Source: Candidatus Methanophagales archaeon (GTDB lineage Archaea > Halobacteriota > Syntropharchaeia > Alkanophagales > Methanospirareceae). Taken from it: a stretch of DNA of 6,145 bases. Within the stretch, counting starts at the first letter, position 1. Every line of letters starts with the position of its first letter. Where the stretch lies: NCBI GenBank assembly GCA_030621535.1, contig JAUXHM010000070.1:1-6145 (forward strand), given 5' to 3'. Both the position numbers and the translations under genes were made by a program. The notes under the pieces were generated by a model, which was not told the origin of the DNA, did not search any database, and saw only the letters and a list, made by a program, of their open reading frames with translations. Shown here piece after piece: positions 1-5,749 of the stretch.

Positions 1-497
1 GCAGCGCGTATGGTTCTTCTGAACTCTTCTGTTTCGATAATCACCTGCGCCGGGAACTCAAGCTCTGGAACCTTCGGCTCTTTTCGTAGCGAAGAGGGGT
101 CAAGCAAGGAAATAGTGTAAGCGAGACTGCCCATCCTTGTAAACAATTTTTGAGCGTGCTCGTCCAGTTCCAACTCAACTTCTTCCCTTCCTCCTATTCC
201 GAGGATGTCAAGCAACTTCCTGAAATCTATGCCTATTTCCGTCGCCCCCGTGACCTGCGACTCGGTCGTGGGTTCCCCTTCAGGTACGGCTTCCGGTTCT
301 GCCCCCTTAGGCACAAACCTAAAATCGTCAAAAGCATCGCTTTGCAACTCGAAAGAGACCATTGCCACATTCGCAGGGTCAACCGCTCTCAACTTTAAGC
401 CATCCTCCGCTATTCTTAACTTCCCTTCATCCACTATCGCTGTAATTGATTCTATGCATCCTTTCAAGATATTCGCATCTATCTTAGCCTCAAACAT
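1..497 (-). CDS. pcn: DNA polymerase sliding clamp PCNA (partial, C-terminus outside window)
   Basis: This is the first 165 residues of the archaeal sliding clamp, the ring that holds DNA polymerase, FEN1, ligase and other enzymes on DNA. The family is usually about 245 residues, so roughly the last third lies beyond the left edge. I translated the reverse strand directly. Recognisable PCNA segments are the N-terminal MFEAKIDANILKGCIESITA, the RAVDPANVAMV segment (37-47) in the basic inner surface of the ring, EIGIDFRKLLDIL (87-99), and the interdomain connector region LLDPSSLRKEPKVPELEFPA (131-150). The ATG at 495-497 begins right where family members begin. A GGAGG sequence lies 13 nt upstream (511-515), a rather long spacing. 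Compared with typical archaeal clamps there are about 20 extra residues, rich in Pro, Glu and Thr, between Phe59 and Glu87. The gene is divergent from a Cas4-like gene. Confidence 0.95.
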   Translation of the reverse strand, partial: MFEAKIDANILKGCIESITAIVDEGKLRIAEDGLKLRAVDPANVAMVSFELQSDAFDDFRFVPKGAEPEAVPEGEPTTESQVTGATEIGIDFRKLLDILGIGGREEVELELDEHAQKLFTRMGSLAYTISLLDPSSLRKEPKVPELEFPAQVIIETEEFRRTIRA

Positions 498-574
498 TTT
501 TCCCTTATTCCCTCCTATGTTATAATATCAAATGCCTTAATAGTACAAAGATAAAACATAAATATATTTAAACT
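498..574. promoter_or_regulatory. Shared divergent promoter region of pcn and the Cas4-like gene
   Basis: This 77-nt AT-rich gap separates two divergent starts. A perfect 12-bp palindrome, TAAATATATTTA, lies at 559-570. Read leftward it is a good archaeal TATA box for pcn: transcription would start near 535-540 and give a leader of about 40 nt that includes the GGAGG at 511-515. Read rightward it is only 5 nt from the ATG at 575, too close to serve that gene from this start. For the plus-strand gene a second TATA-like stretch, TTATAATAT (520-528), is better placed and would give a short leader. Box assignments are inferred from spacing only. Confidence 0.5.
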
Positions 575-1447
575 ATGAAAAGCCGAGTTAAAGTCAGAGT
601 TAAAGTTTCTGATTTGACACGATATTTGATATGTCCCCGACTGGTGTATTTCAGTGCAAAAGAGCATCATGAGGGGATGGCAAAGGGGAAAGAAAGAGGA
701 TTTATTGAATCTATTCTGCTGAAGGAGCTGGCATTTAATTTACATAAATTTTACGGAGAGAGAAAAGAGGATGACCCAGAACCAGAGCCGGAATCAGAAT
801 CAGAAACGGAAGAAGAGCATGCGAAACGGGTAATTGAGGATATTGTGGATGGTGTGGAAAGGATATACAAGGAAGAACTGAAAGGGGTGGAGAAGGATTT
901 CTTTGAGGAAGTAAAAGAAGATTTCATTCGCAGCCTGAGTATGAGTACGAAAACGGAAAATGGCGATTGGCTGGAGAAGGTAAGGACTGAAAACGAGCTG
1001 TCGGAGTTGGAGAACGCTTATGGATACGAGCGAGAACATGCGATGTTATCGGAAAAGTTGAGCATGAGCGGCAGTGTGGACAAGCTGATAAGAACAGAGG
1101 AAGAAGTTATTCCATGCATGATAAAAACAGGGAAGTGCCCGGAATATAGCGTGTGGAAAAGCGACAGGGTGCAATTGGCGGCGTATGCAATGCTTATCGA
1201 GGAAGAATTTGGATTTGAAACAACGGTAAAAAGGGGATTTGTAGAATATATAAGGAATGCGGAATCCCGAGAAACGCAGATAAGGAGAAGAGACAGAGCG
1301 CTTGCTTTACAGATATTGAAACGAGTAAAGCGGATAAAAGAGGGTGTTTACCCGGAGAAAGGGGGGAATGCACCGTGCGATAAATGCGTCTTTGCGGAGA
1401 GGTGCGAAACGAGAAAGACACTTCTTTCTGCGTTGTTTGGAAAATAG
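575..1447 (+). CDS. Cas4/RecB-like Fe-S cluster protein (PD-(D/E)XK fold), solitary
   Basis: This 290-residue protein has the layout of the Cas4/Dna2-type RecB nuclease family, which normally cuts or resects DNA ends and carries a 4Fe-4S cluster. The N-terminus reads VSDLTRYLICPRLVYF (11-26), with the first cluster cysteine at C20. The other three are C268, C271 and C277 in CDKCVFAERC. The nuclease core shows SGSVDKL with D169, IPCMIKTG with K184, and the motif DRVQLAAYAMLIEE (197-210). At the usual acidic position of the E-x-K motif there is Met182, so nuclease activity is uncertain; an archaeal subfamily with this variant is possible. Residues 65-81 are a Pro/Glu/Ser acidic insert. The C-terminus KTLLSALFGK resembles a PCNA-interacting peptide. 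No cas1, cas2 or CRISPR repeats are nearby, so a role in DNA repair or replication is more likely than spacer acquisition. ATG 575 is the only start upstream of the conserved region. Confidence 0.8.
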   Translation: MKSRVKVRVKVSDLTRYLICPRLVYFSAKEHHEGMAKGKERGFIESILLKELAFNLHKFYGERKEDDPEPEPESESETEEEHAKRVIEDIVDGVERIYKEELKGVEKDFFEEVKEDFIRSLSMSTKTENGDWLEKVRTENELSELENAYGYEREHAMLSEKLSMSGSVDKLIRTEEEVIPCMIKTGKCPEYSVWKSDRVQLAAYAMLIEEEFGFETTVKRGFVEYIRNAESRETQIRRRDRALALQILKRVKRIKEGVYPEKGGNAPCDKCVFAERCETRKTLLSALFGK

Positions 1448-1454
1448 ATCTAAC

Positions 1455-1464
1455 TTTTTTTTTT
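1455..1464 (+). terminator. Oligo-T tract, probable terminator of the Cas4-like gene
   Basis: Ten consecutive T (1455-1464) begin 7 nt after the TAG stop of the Cas4-like gene. Archaeal RNA polymerase commonly terminates at U-rich tracts without a strong hairpin. The tract overlaps the stop codon (TTA on this strand) of the convergent taw1 gene, so two converging genes are separated by only 15 nt. No comparable T-tract is visible for taw1 on the opposite strand. Confidence 0.55.
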
Positions 1465-2488
1465 ACGGTTTCTTTAGCAAAGCTTTCCTTTCCAAAGAAA
1501 CGTTTGAAATAAGAACCACTCTGCTTATCTCCGATTCGTCCACAATCCGGTAATTATAATTCGCATTAGCCTTAGCATCAGAAGCAGCCGCGGCTAAACA
1601 TTCTGCAATTTCACTTGCAAACTCCTTTACCTGACGATGCGCAGGCATAGCTTCGCGGGACAATCGTTTTCTCGAATACCCGAGGTGCATGTACGCCTTC
1701 ACCTCGATAAAATCAGGATTCGCTACTTTTAACAATTCCGCATACCCCGCAGGATTTAGCATGTTCAGCCCCTGCATACAGGTAATCCTTATAACCGTTC
1801 TCGTCTTTCCTTTCTTCCTTCTTAGCTCGTCCAGCGATTCGTTTACCCGCGACCAGTAGTTGGCATGTGCAACTCGTTTATAAATGGTTTCATCCGGAGC
1901 ATTCAAGGACAAATACAACTGCGTGGGCTCTATTTCTCGCACAACGTCCGGCTTCGTGCCGTTTGTCACCACAAAAGTAGTCATGCCATACGAATGAAAC
2001 TCCTGTATAAGCTCCTTTAAATAGGGATACAACGTAGGCTCGCCAATAAGCGAAATAGCAACGTGCTTGGGTCTCTCCGCCTCGGCAAAGACATCTCTGT
2101 CCGTCTTTGGCGAGCCTTTAAACCCGGAAATGAGCCTCTTTTGCTCTTTTAGACAGCCTTCTGCTATCTCTTCCGGCGAATCCCAGACAACCTCTTCTAC
2201 TCCTCCGTTTATGTTTATGTTGAACGCTTCAAGAGGGCGCCAGCAATGAACGCATCGCTGATTGCAGAAAATAGAAGGTGTCATCTGGACGCATCTATGC
2301 GCAGAAATGCCGTAAAATTTGCCCTTATAACAATTCCCTTCGCCTCGGATAGATTTCCATAGCCATAAACACGTTTTCACCGCGCTGTGCTTGTGCGTAC
2401 CTACAAAGTGGTATCCTTGCTTTTCCAGCGTTTTCCTCGTTTTTGTTTCTTCAGCTTCATTGTAATTCGATGTAGCCTCTGGTTCCAT
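1463..2488 (-). CDS. taw1: tRNA 4-demethylwyosine synthase (radical SAM, Taw1/TYW1)
   Basis: Taw1 converts N1-methylguanosine at position 37 of tRNA-Phe to 4-demethylwyosine, using pyruvate and S-adenosylmethionine; it forms the tricyclic base of archaeal wyosine derivatives. The 341-residue length fits the archaeal family. The radical SAM cysteines are C75, C79 and C82 in CNQRCVHCWRP. A second set, C40, C53 and C66, has the 13-residue spacing of the ligands of the auxiliary 4Fe-4S cluster. K55 in CYKGKFYG matches the lysine thought to bind pyruvate. Further signatures are AISLIGEPTLYPY (144-156), TNGT (175-178), PTQLYLSLNAPDE and KAYMHLGYSRKRL. The region near AAAASDAKANAN is a small low-complexity stretch before the usual RVVLISN end. 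The ATG at 2486-2488 is the only possible start, since a stop codon precedes it directly, and it has a strong GGAGGTG Shine-Dalgarno. It overlaps the upstream gene by 32 nt, which implies co-transcription. Confidence 0.96.
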   Translation of the reverse strand: MEPEATSNYNEAEETKTRKTLEKQGYHFVGTHKHSAVKTCLWLWKSIRGEGNCYKGKFYGISAHRCVQMTPSIFCNQRCVHCWRPLEAFNININGGVEEVVWDSPEEIAEGCLKEQKRLISGFKGSPKTDRDVFAEAERPKHVAISLIGEPTLYPYLKELIQEFHSYGMTTFVVTNGTKPDVVREIEPTQLYLSLNAPDETIYKRVAHANYWSRVNESLDELRRKKGKTRTVIRITCMQGLNMLNPAGYAELLKVANPDFIEVKAYMHLGYSRKRLSREAMPAHRQVKEFASEIAECLAAAASDAKANANYNYRIVDESEISRVVLISNVSLERKALLKKP

Positions 2489-2861
2489 TCACAAGCACCT
2501 CCTCTCCGTCCCGTATCCGTTCGTCTTCGAGTGGGTCGGTCTCAAGCGAGTCAACAACTGGTATCTCCGCTATTATCGCCCCCACTGCCACTATCGTATC
2601 TACACGCTGAACAATCATAGCACACGGGCTTTTTCCATGCTTCTTAAGCTGATATATCACATAAGAGCCAACAGTTGAACCTTTTCCGCCCGGGAATATC
2701 AAAATACGATTGGTTATCTCTTCTCCATAGATGTCAAGCGATTTATCCATGATAATGCCTGTGACGGGGTCTACGGCACCGAGGAAGGATATTTTCTGTT
2801 TTGATATTAATGCTTTCCCGGAGGCTACGCCTTTTGAGATGCTTCTGCCTTTTATTTTCAT
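2457..2861 (-). CDS. Phosphomevalonate dehydratase small subunit (aconitase-X swivel domain, DUF126)
   Basis: This 134-residue protein matches the DUF126/AcnX_swivel family. In archaea this small subunit pairs with a large Fe-S subunit to dehydrate mevalonate 5-phosphate to trans-anhydromevalonate 5-phosphate, a step of the archaeal isoprenoid (lipid) pathway. The signature is FPGGKGSTVGSYVIYQL (56-72), whose GKGS serine is the conserved active-site element, followed by the GAIIAEIPVVDS segment (94-105). The N-terminal KGRSISKGVASGKALIS is also typical. The length is normal for a free-standing subunit. The large subunit (DUF521), often adjacent, is not in this window. The start at ATG 2859-2861 has no clear Shine-Dalgarno; a TATA-like AAAAATAAAA about 11-20 nt upstream suggests a short-leader or leaderless transcript. 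The 3' end contains the ribosome binding site of taw1. Members of the family were formerly annotated as predicted aconitase subunit 2. Confidence 0.92.
   Translation of the reverse strand: MKIKGRSISKGVASGKALISKQKISFLGAVDPVTGIIMDKSLDIYGEEITNRILIFPGGKGSTVGSYVIYQLKKHGKSPCAMIVQRVDTIVAVGAIIAEIPVVDSLETDPLEDERIRDGEEVLVNGTRGYIELQ
2496..2502 (-). promoter_or_regulatory. Strong Shine-Dalgarno of taw1 inside the upstream gene
   Basis: On the minus strand the sequence GGAGGTG lies 7 nt before the taw1 ATG. It is the best ribosome binding site in the window and lies within the coding sequence of the phosphomevalonate dehydratase small subunit. It fixes the taw1 start at 2488 and supports the 32-nt overlap as real rather than a mis-called start. 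Confidence 0.85.
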
Positions 2862-2948
2862 CGTTCAACAATTTTATTTTTAAGTGTTAAAGAAAAAGTT
2901 AGTATTGTAATAGAACATTATTTCTTGAAGGAAATTAAGGAGATAAAA
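2862..2948. promoter_or_regulatory. Divergent promoter region between the dehydratase subunit and pfdA
   Basis: This 87-nt AT-rich gap separates two divergent operons. On the minus strand, TTAAAAATAAAA (about 2872-2883) is a plausible TATA box for the dehydratase-taw1 pair. For pfdA no box stands out clearly; the AT-rich stretch around 2905-2923 is too close to the ATG for a long leader. The AAGGAG at 2937-2942 is the pfdA ribosome binding site. Exact promoter elements are not resolved by eye. Confidence 0.4.
2937..2942 (+). promoter_or_regulatory. Ribosome binding site of pfdA
   Basis: AAGGAG lies 6 nt before the ATG at 2949. A TTG start at 2925 would place this site inside the coding sequence and has no comparable motif upstream, so the site decides the start and shortens the protein by eight residues. 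Confidence 0.8.
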
Positions 2949-3413
2949 ATGGAAGAAAGAGAAGTACGTGGAAGAGAGGGGGAACAGCAAGCAGAAGCGC
3001 AGTCTTTGCTATTAAAATTGCGCCAATATCAGGCACAAGCGGAGACGACATCGCAGGAATTGGCTTTTGTCCGGCAGGCGATAGTAGAGCATGAGAAGGC
3101 GATAGAGACGATAAAGCAGTTGAAGCACATGAAAGCCGGTGACGAGCTGATAGTGCCAATAGGGGCTAATTCATCGGTTTACGTTACACTCAGCGATACA
3201 GATAAAATAATCGTCAGTATAGGTGGCGGTGTAAGTGCAGAAAAAGACCCTGATTCTTCAATGGAGTATCTTAAGGAGAAGAAGGAGTCGTTAGAAAATT
3301 CACTGCGTGAAATGAGCGGAATGATGCAAAAGCTGGAGCAGGAAGCGCAGAAATTGCAGGCACGATTACAACAAATCGCCGATAGTGGCACCGGCACCGG
3401 GAGAACGGGGTAA
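2949..3413 (+). CDS. pfdA: Prefoldin subunit alpha
   Basis: Prefoldin alpha forms a jellyfish-shaped hexamer (two alpha, four beta) that holds unfolded proteins and passes them to the group II chaperonin in the cytoplasm. The 154-residue protein has the expected three parts: an N-terminal coiled coil (about 17-60), a beta-hairpin body with KAGDELIVPIGANSSVYV (62-79) and KIIVSIGGGVSAEKD (86-100), and a C-terminal coiled coil (about 102-145). A longer frame can be read from a TTG at 2925, but the ATG at 2949 has AAGGAG with a 6-nt spacer directly before it and is chosen. The tail SGTGTGRTG after the second coil is short and flexible. ftsY follows 92 nt downstream on the same strand; pfdA-ftsY is a common archaeal neighbourhood, usually with ribosomal proteins and aIF6 upstream, which are absent here. 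Confidence 0.95.
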   Translation: MEEREVRGREGEQQAEAQSLLLKLRQYQAQAETTSQELAFVRQAIVEHEKAIETIKQLKHMKAGDELIVPIGANSSVYVTLSDTDKIIVSIGGGVSAEKDPDSSMEYLKEKKESLENSLREMSGMMQKLEQEAQKLQARLQQIADSGTGTGRTG

Positions 3414-3505
3414 GTAGTGACCAAAAATCGAGTAATTAAAGATTAGTTAGATTAGAGGCGGAGAATGGAAGTGGAAAAAAAGCTTCATGGAAGAATGAAA
3501 GAACA

Positions 3506-4471
3506 ATGTTTGACAAACTGAGAGCGAAGCTCCGGGACTTCTCCAAAAGCATCGAGCACAAAATAAGCGAGAAAGGAAAGGCGGCATTAGAAGGGGAGAC
3601 GATTTTGACTGAGAAAGATTTGAAAGAACCGTTAGATGATCTGGAAACGGCGTTGTTGGAGAGTGACGTGGCATTATCCGTAGTGGAGGAGCTGATTGCG
3701 GGTGTGAAGGGAGAATTAGCAGGTAAGAGGAAGAAATGGGGTGTGAACACCGCGAAATTGGTGAAAGAAGCAATAAGAGATGCGTTGGTAAATGTTGTTA
3801 ATGTGGACAAATTAGATTTTGATGAGTTCGTGGATAAGAGTGAGAAGCCCGTAAATATCGTTTTTGTCGGTGTGAACGGCACAGGAAAGACAACGAGTAT
3901 CGCAAAAGTGGCGAAGAAGTTACTTGGAAATGGTCACTCGGTGGTGTTTGCATCTGCAGACACGTACAGAGCGGGCGCAACTGAACAGATAGAGGAGCAT
4001 GCATCTAACTTGGGGATAAGAGTGGTGAAGCATCAATATGGTGCAGACCCCACAGCGGTTGTATACGATGCAGTGAAATATGCGGAGGCAAATAAGATGG
4101 ATGTGGTTCTGGCAGACACCGCAGGTAGGATGCATACAGCCGTAAATCTCATGGAGCAGTTGAAGAAGATATGCAGGGTGACAAAGCCCGACCTCGTGAT
4201 ATTTGTGGACGAAGCGATGGCTGGGAACGATGCAGTGGAAAGGGCGAAGAAATTCGATGAAGCTGTGGGAATAGATGGTTCCATCCTGTCAAAGACGGAT
4301 GTAGATGCAAAAGGAGGAACTGCTATCTCCATCGCGCATTCTACTTCTAAACCCATCTTATTCCTGGGTACGGGTCAGGGATACGACGATTTAGTGACGT
4401 TCGATACGGACTGGCTCATGGATAGGTTATTAGGAAATAATGATAATAGGGGGGCGAAAAATGTATCCTGA
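3506..4471 (+). CDS. ftsY: Signal recognition particle receptor FtsY
   Basis: FtsY is the membrane-associated SRP receptor; it pairs with SRP54 as twin GTPases to deliver ribosome-nascent chain complexes to the Sec translocon. The 321 residues begin with a Lys-rich amphipathic helix (1-25), then the helical N domain (about 25-110) and the G domain. Visible motifs are the P-loop GVNGTGKTT (122-130), SADTYRAGATEQ (150-161), DTAGR (204-208), SKTD (262-265, where TK-x-D is usual), the DVDAKGG closing loop (265-271) and GTGQGYDDL (288-296). Length fits a compact archaeal FtsY with little acidic A domain. ATG 3506 has only a weak purine-rich site upstream, and no in-frame alternative start exists between it and a stop at 3437. 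The gene follows pfdA, and its last codons overlap the next gene. Confidence 0.96.
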   Translation: MFDKLRAKLRDFSKSIEHKISEKGKAALEGETILTEKDLKEPLDDLETALLESDVALSVVEELIAGVKGELAGKRKKWGVNTAKLVKEAIRDALVNVVNVDKLDFDEFVDKSEKPVNIVFVGVNGTGKTTSIAKVAKKLLGNGHSVVFASADTYRAGATEQIEEHASNLGIRVVKHQYGADPTAVVYDAVKYAEANKMDVVLADTAGRMHTAVNLMEQLKKICRVTKPDLVIFVDEAMAGNDAVERAKKFDEAVGIDGSILSKTDVDAKGGTAISIAHSTSKPILFLGTGQGYDDLVTFDTDWLMDRLLGNNDNRGAKNVS

Positions 4472-5543
4472 AGAATATAGAAGTATCATTTCGGGTTTGA
4501 TAGATGCAAATGAGAGCCTAAAGACGCTGCTGGGTTTGTTTTATCAGCTAAAAGGCTACACCACAGAAGAAACGCTTGTGAAAAACTTTCGGGCGATGAC
4601 AGGAAAGGAGGATGACTGCAAGGATTTGTTGAAATTGCTTAGAAAAGAGAGCATTATAAAAGTGGGCGCTTATGACGAATATCTGTGCCTGTCGGGCTAT
4701 GAAGCGATTTTCGACAGGTTTGCCGCTGAATGTTCGCCACCACCAGGGGATTTAGTGGATTATGTTGATAATGCAGTGGAAGAAGGAGAAAAAGCGAAAC
4801 TAAAAATGATAGAACTGCTTTTGAAAATGGGTAAACACGGCGCTGGCGGATTCACGCAATATGCGATTATAAAAACGGTCATCGCTGAAATGTTTTCGCC
4901 TGCGGTCTTCCAGTCGTTAGAAAATGAGTTTATCGCGCATAATCTGTGCGTGTATGGAAAAAGGCAAACAACTGAATTTCTGGCGTTATATCAAAATCAG
5001 CGTGAGGATAGAATGGAGGAAGCAAAGGAAAAGTTAAAAGAATGGAAAACGAACAAACTCACGGAACCACTGCGAAAAACAGTTGAAAAAGAGATAACCG
5101 AACTTGTAGAGGGCGCAAGGACGAGAATGGTGCGTGAAAAGCGAAAAGAGAAACTTGCTGAGACTCTTAGCATTCCCGGAAGTGAAATGATAGGAGATAC
5201 ATTTGGATATTTCAGCGGATTCTCAACGGATGACTCTTTTTTGTTTAGCACGTGCAATGCGCTTGTAGAGCATGATTCACTCTACATCGTGGTTACAGAT
5301 AGCTTATCGGTATATGAAGCAACCGAATGGAAAAACTTTCCCGTGGTTTTTATTACCGAGCACATACCGAAATGGATAGGCAAAATCAAATTTGAAGCGG
5401 TGTTTAAAGATGCATATCCGAAATTATCTGAGCGTAAGATAGCAATAGCTGTGCCAAACGAGGTCGCATACACGAATTATAAGCAGGGACTTCTTCTTGA
5501 ACTCGTAAACCGGTTGGGGATTCGTAAGGTCTGGGAATTGTGA
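4461..5543 (+). CDS. Unrecognised protein, putative winged-helix plus coiled-coil plus alpha/beta domain
   Basis: I do not recognise this 360-residue protein. Residues 1-90 are helical and end in a strand-like segment IIKVGAYDEYLCLSG, compatible with a winged helix. Residues 110-168 repeat that pattern, ending in LCVYGKRQTTEFLALY. Residues 169-228 are highly charged and probably a long helix or coiled coil. Residues 229-360 alternate hydrophobic strands and helices (LYIVVTDS, FPVVFITEHIP, KIAIAVPNE, LLLELVNRLGIRKVWEL), which suggests an alpha/beta domain. No catalytic motif, signal peptide or membrane segment is evident, so it is probably cytoplasmic. An in-frame ATG at 4440 would add seven residues, but the G-rich AGGGGGG at 4448-4454 sits just before ATG 4461, which I prefer. 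From that start it overlaps ftsY by 11 nt, so the two genes are probably co-transcribed and translationally coupled. A role in DNA or RNA binding is a guess from the fold pattern. Confidence 0.85.
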   Translation: MYPEEYRSIISGLIDANESLKTLLGLFYQLKGYTTEETLVKNFRAMTGKEDDCKDLLKLLRKESIIKVGAYDEYLCLSGYEAIFDRFAAECSPPPGDLVDYVDNAVEEGEKAKLKMIELLLKMGKHGAGGFTQYAIIKTVIAEMFSPAVFQSLENEFIAHNLCVYGKRQTTEFLALYQNQREDRMEEAKEKLKEWKTNKLTEPLRKTVEKEITELVEGARTRMVREKRKEKLAETLSIPGSEMIGDTFGYFSGFSTDDSFLFSTCNALVEHDSLYIVVTDSLSVYEATEWKNFPVVFITEHIPKWIGKIKFEAVFKDAYPKLSERKIAIAVPNEVAYTNYKQGLLLELVNRLGIRKVWEL

Positions 5544-5577
5544 TACATGGATGCAGGGTACAAGATGCAGGATGCAT
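5542..5577 (+). repeat. Short degenerate tandem heptamers (GATGCAG/GATACAT)
   Basis: Directly overlapping the TGA stop of the preceding gene, seven-base units follow one another: GATACAT (5542), then after one G, GATGCAG (5550), GGTACAA (5557), GATGCAG (5564) and GATGCAT (5571). The last four are in exact 7-bp register. The run is too short to call a microsatellite locus with certainty, but the register is clear. Its function is unknown. Confidence 0.6.
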
Positions 5578-5606
5578 GGGCACTGTCTAAAAATATAGTG
5601 ATTTAT

Positions 5607-5701
5607 CACCGCGGAGAGCGCAGAGTACGCAGAGTTTTAAGACGGTTTCAATTATTGCTTAGGTTTCTGGTGCCTTTGCGTTCTCTGTGTGCTCTGCGGT
5701 G
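5607..5701. repeat. Imperfect inverted repeat of CRCAGAG units (possible mobile non-coding element or bidirectional terminator)
   Basis: Two 28-nt arms, 5607-5634 and the reverse complement of 5674-5701, match at 22 of 28 positions and are separated by a 39-nt loop. Both begin CACCGC at the outer end. Each arm contains three copies of a seven-base unit close to CGCAGAG spaced 9 nt apart: 5610, 5619 and 5628 in the left arm, and the same pattern on the opposite strand of the right arm. The transcript could fold into a long hairpin. It lies between two convergent genes, so it could end transcription from either side. Similar CACCGCAGAG-type sequences are, from memory, scattered between genes in many environmental prokaryotes; that is not checked here. 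No transposase and no convincing target duplication are seen. Confidence 0.75.
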
Positions 5702-5749
5702 AATTTTAAGAATCTTGTGGTTGTGGTTACTTTTAGGAAATACAATAAT

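Noticed and set aside
150..525. Plus-strand open frames of 82 and 106 codons across the left edge
   Set aside because: They lie antisense to pcn, whose reverse-strand translation matches the sliding clamp throughout; the plus-strand products match nothing I recognise.
575..1447. Cas4-like gene as evidence of a CRISPR-Cas locus
   Set aside because: No direct-repeat/spacer pattern and no cas1, cas2 or effector genes are present; all neighbours are housekeeping genes.
2925..2948. TTG start for prefoldin alpha eight codons upstream
   Set aside because: The AAGGAG site sits between this TTG and the ATG at 2949 with ideal spacing for the ATG; the extra residues are only the translated leader.
3441..3455. 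Direct repeat of GATTAG with 9-bp spacing before ftsY
   Set aside because: Only two six-base copies in an AT-rich leader; likely chance without conservation data.
3436..3882. Minus-strand open frames (148 and 108 codons) opposite the 5' part of ftsY
   Set aside because: The products are Ser/Phe/Leu-rich antisense shadows of the Lys/Glu-rich FtsY N domain and have no ribosome binding site or family resemblance.
5601..5708. Target-site duplication flanking the inverted repeat (ATTTA on the left, ATTTTA on the right)
   Set aside because: The flanks are short, AT-rich and not identical, so a duplication cannot be told from chance.
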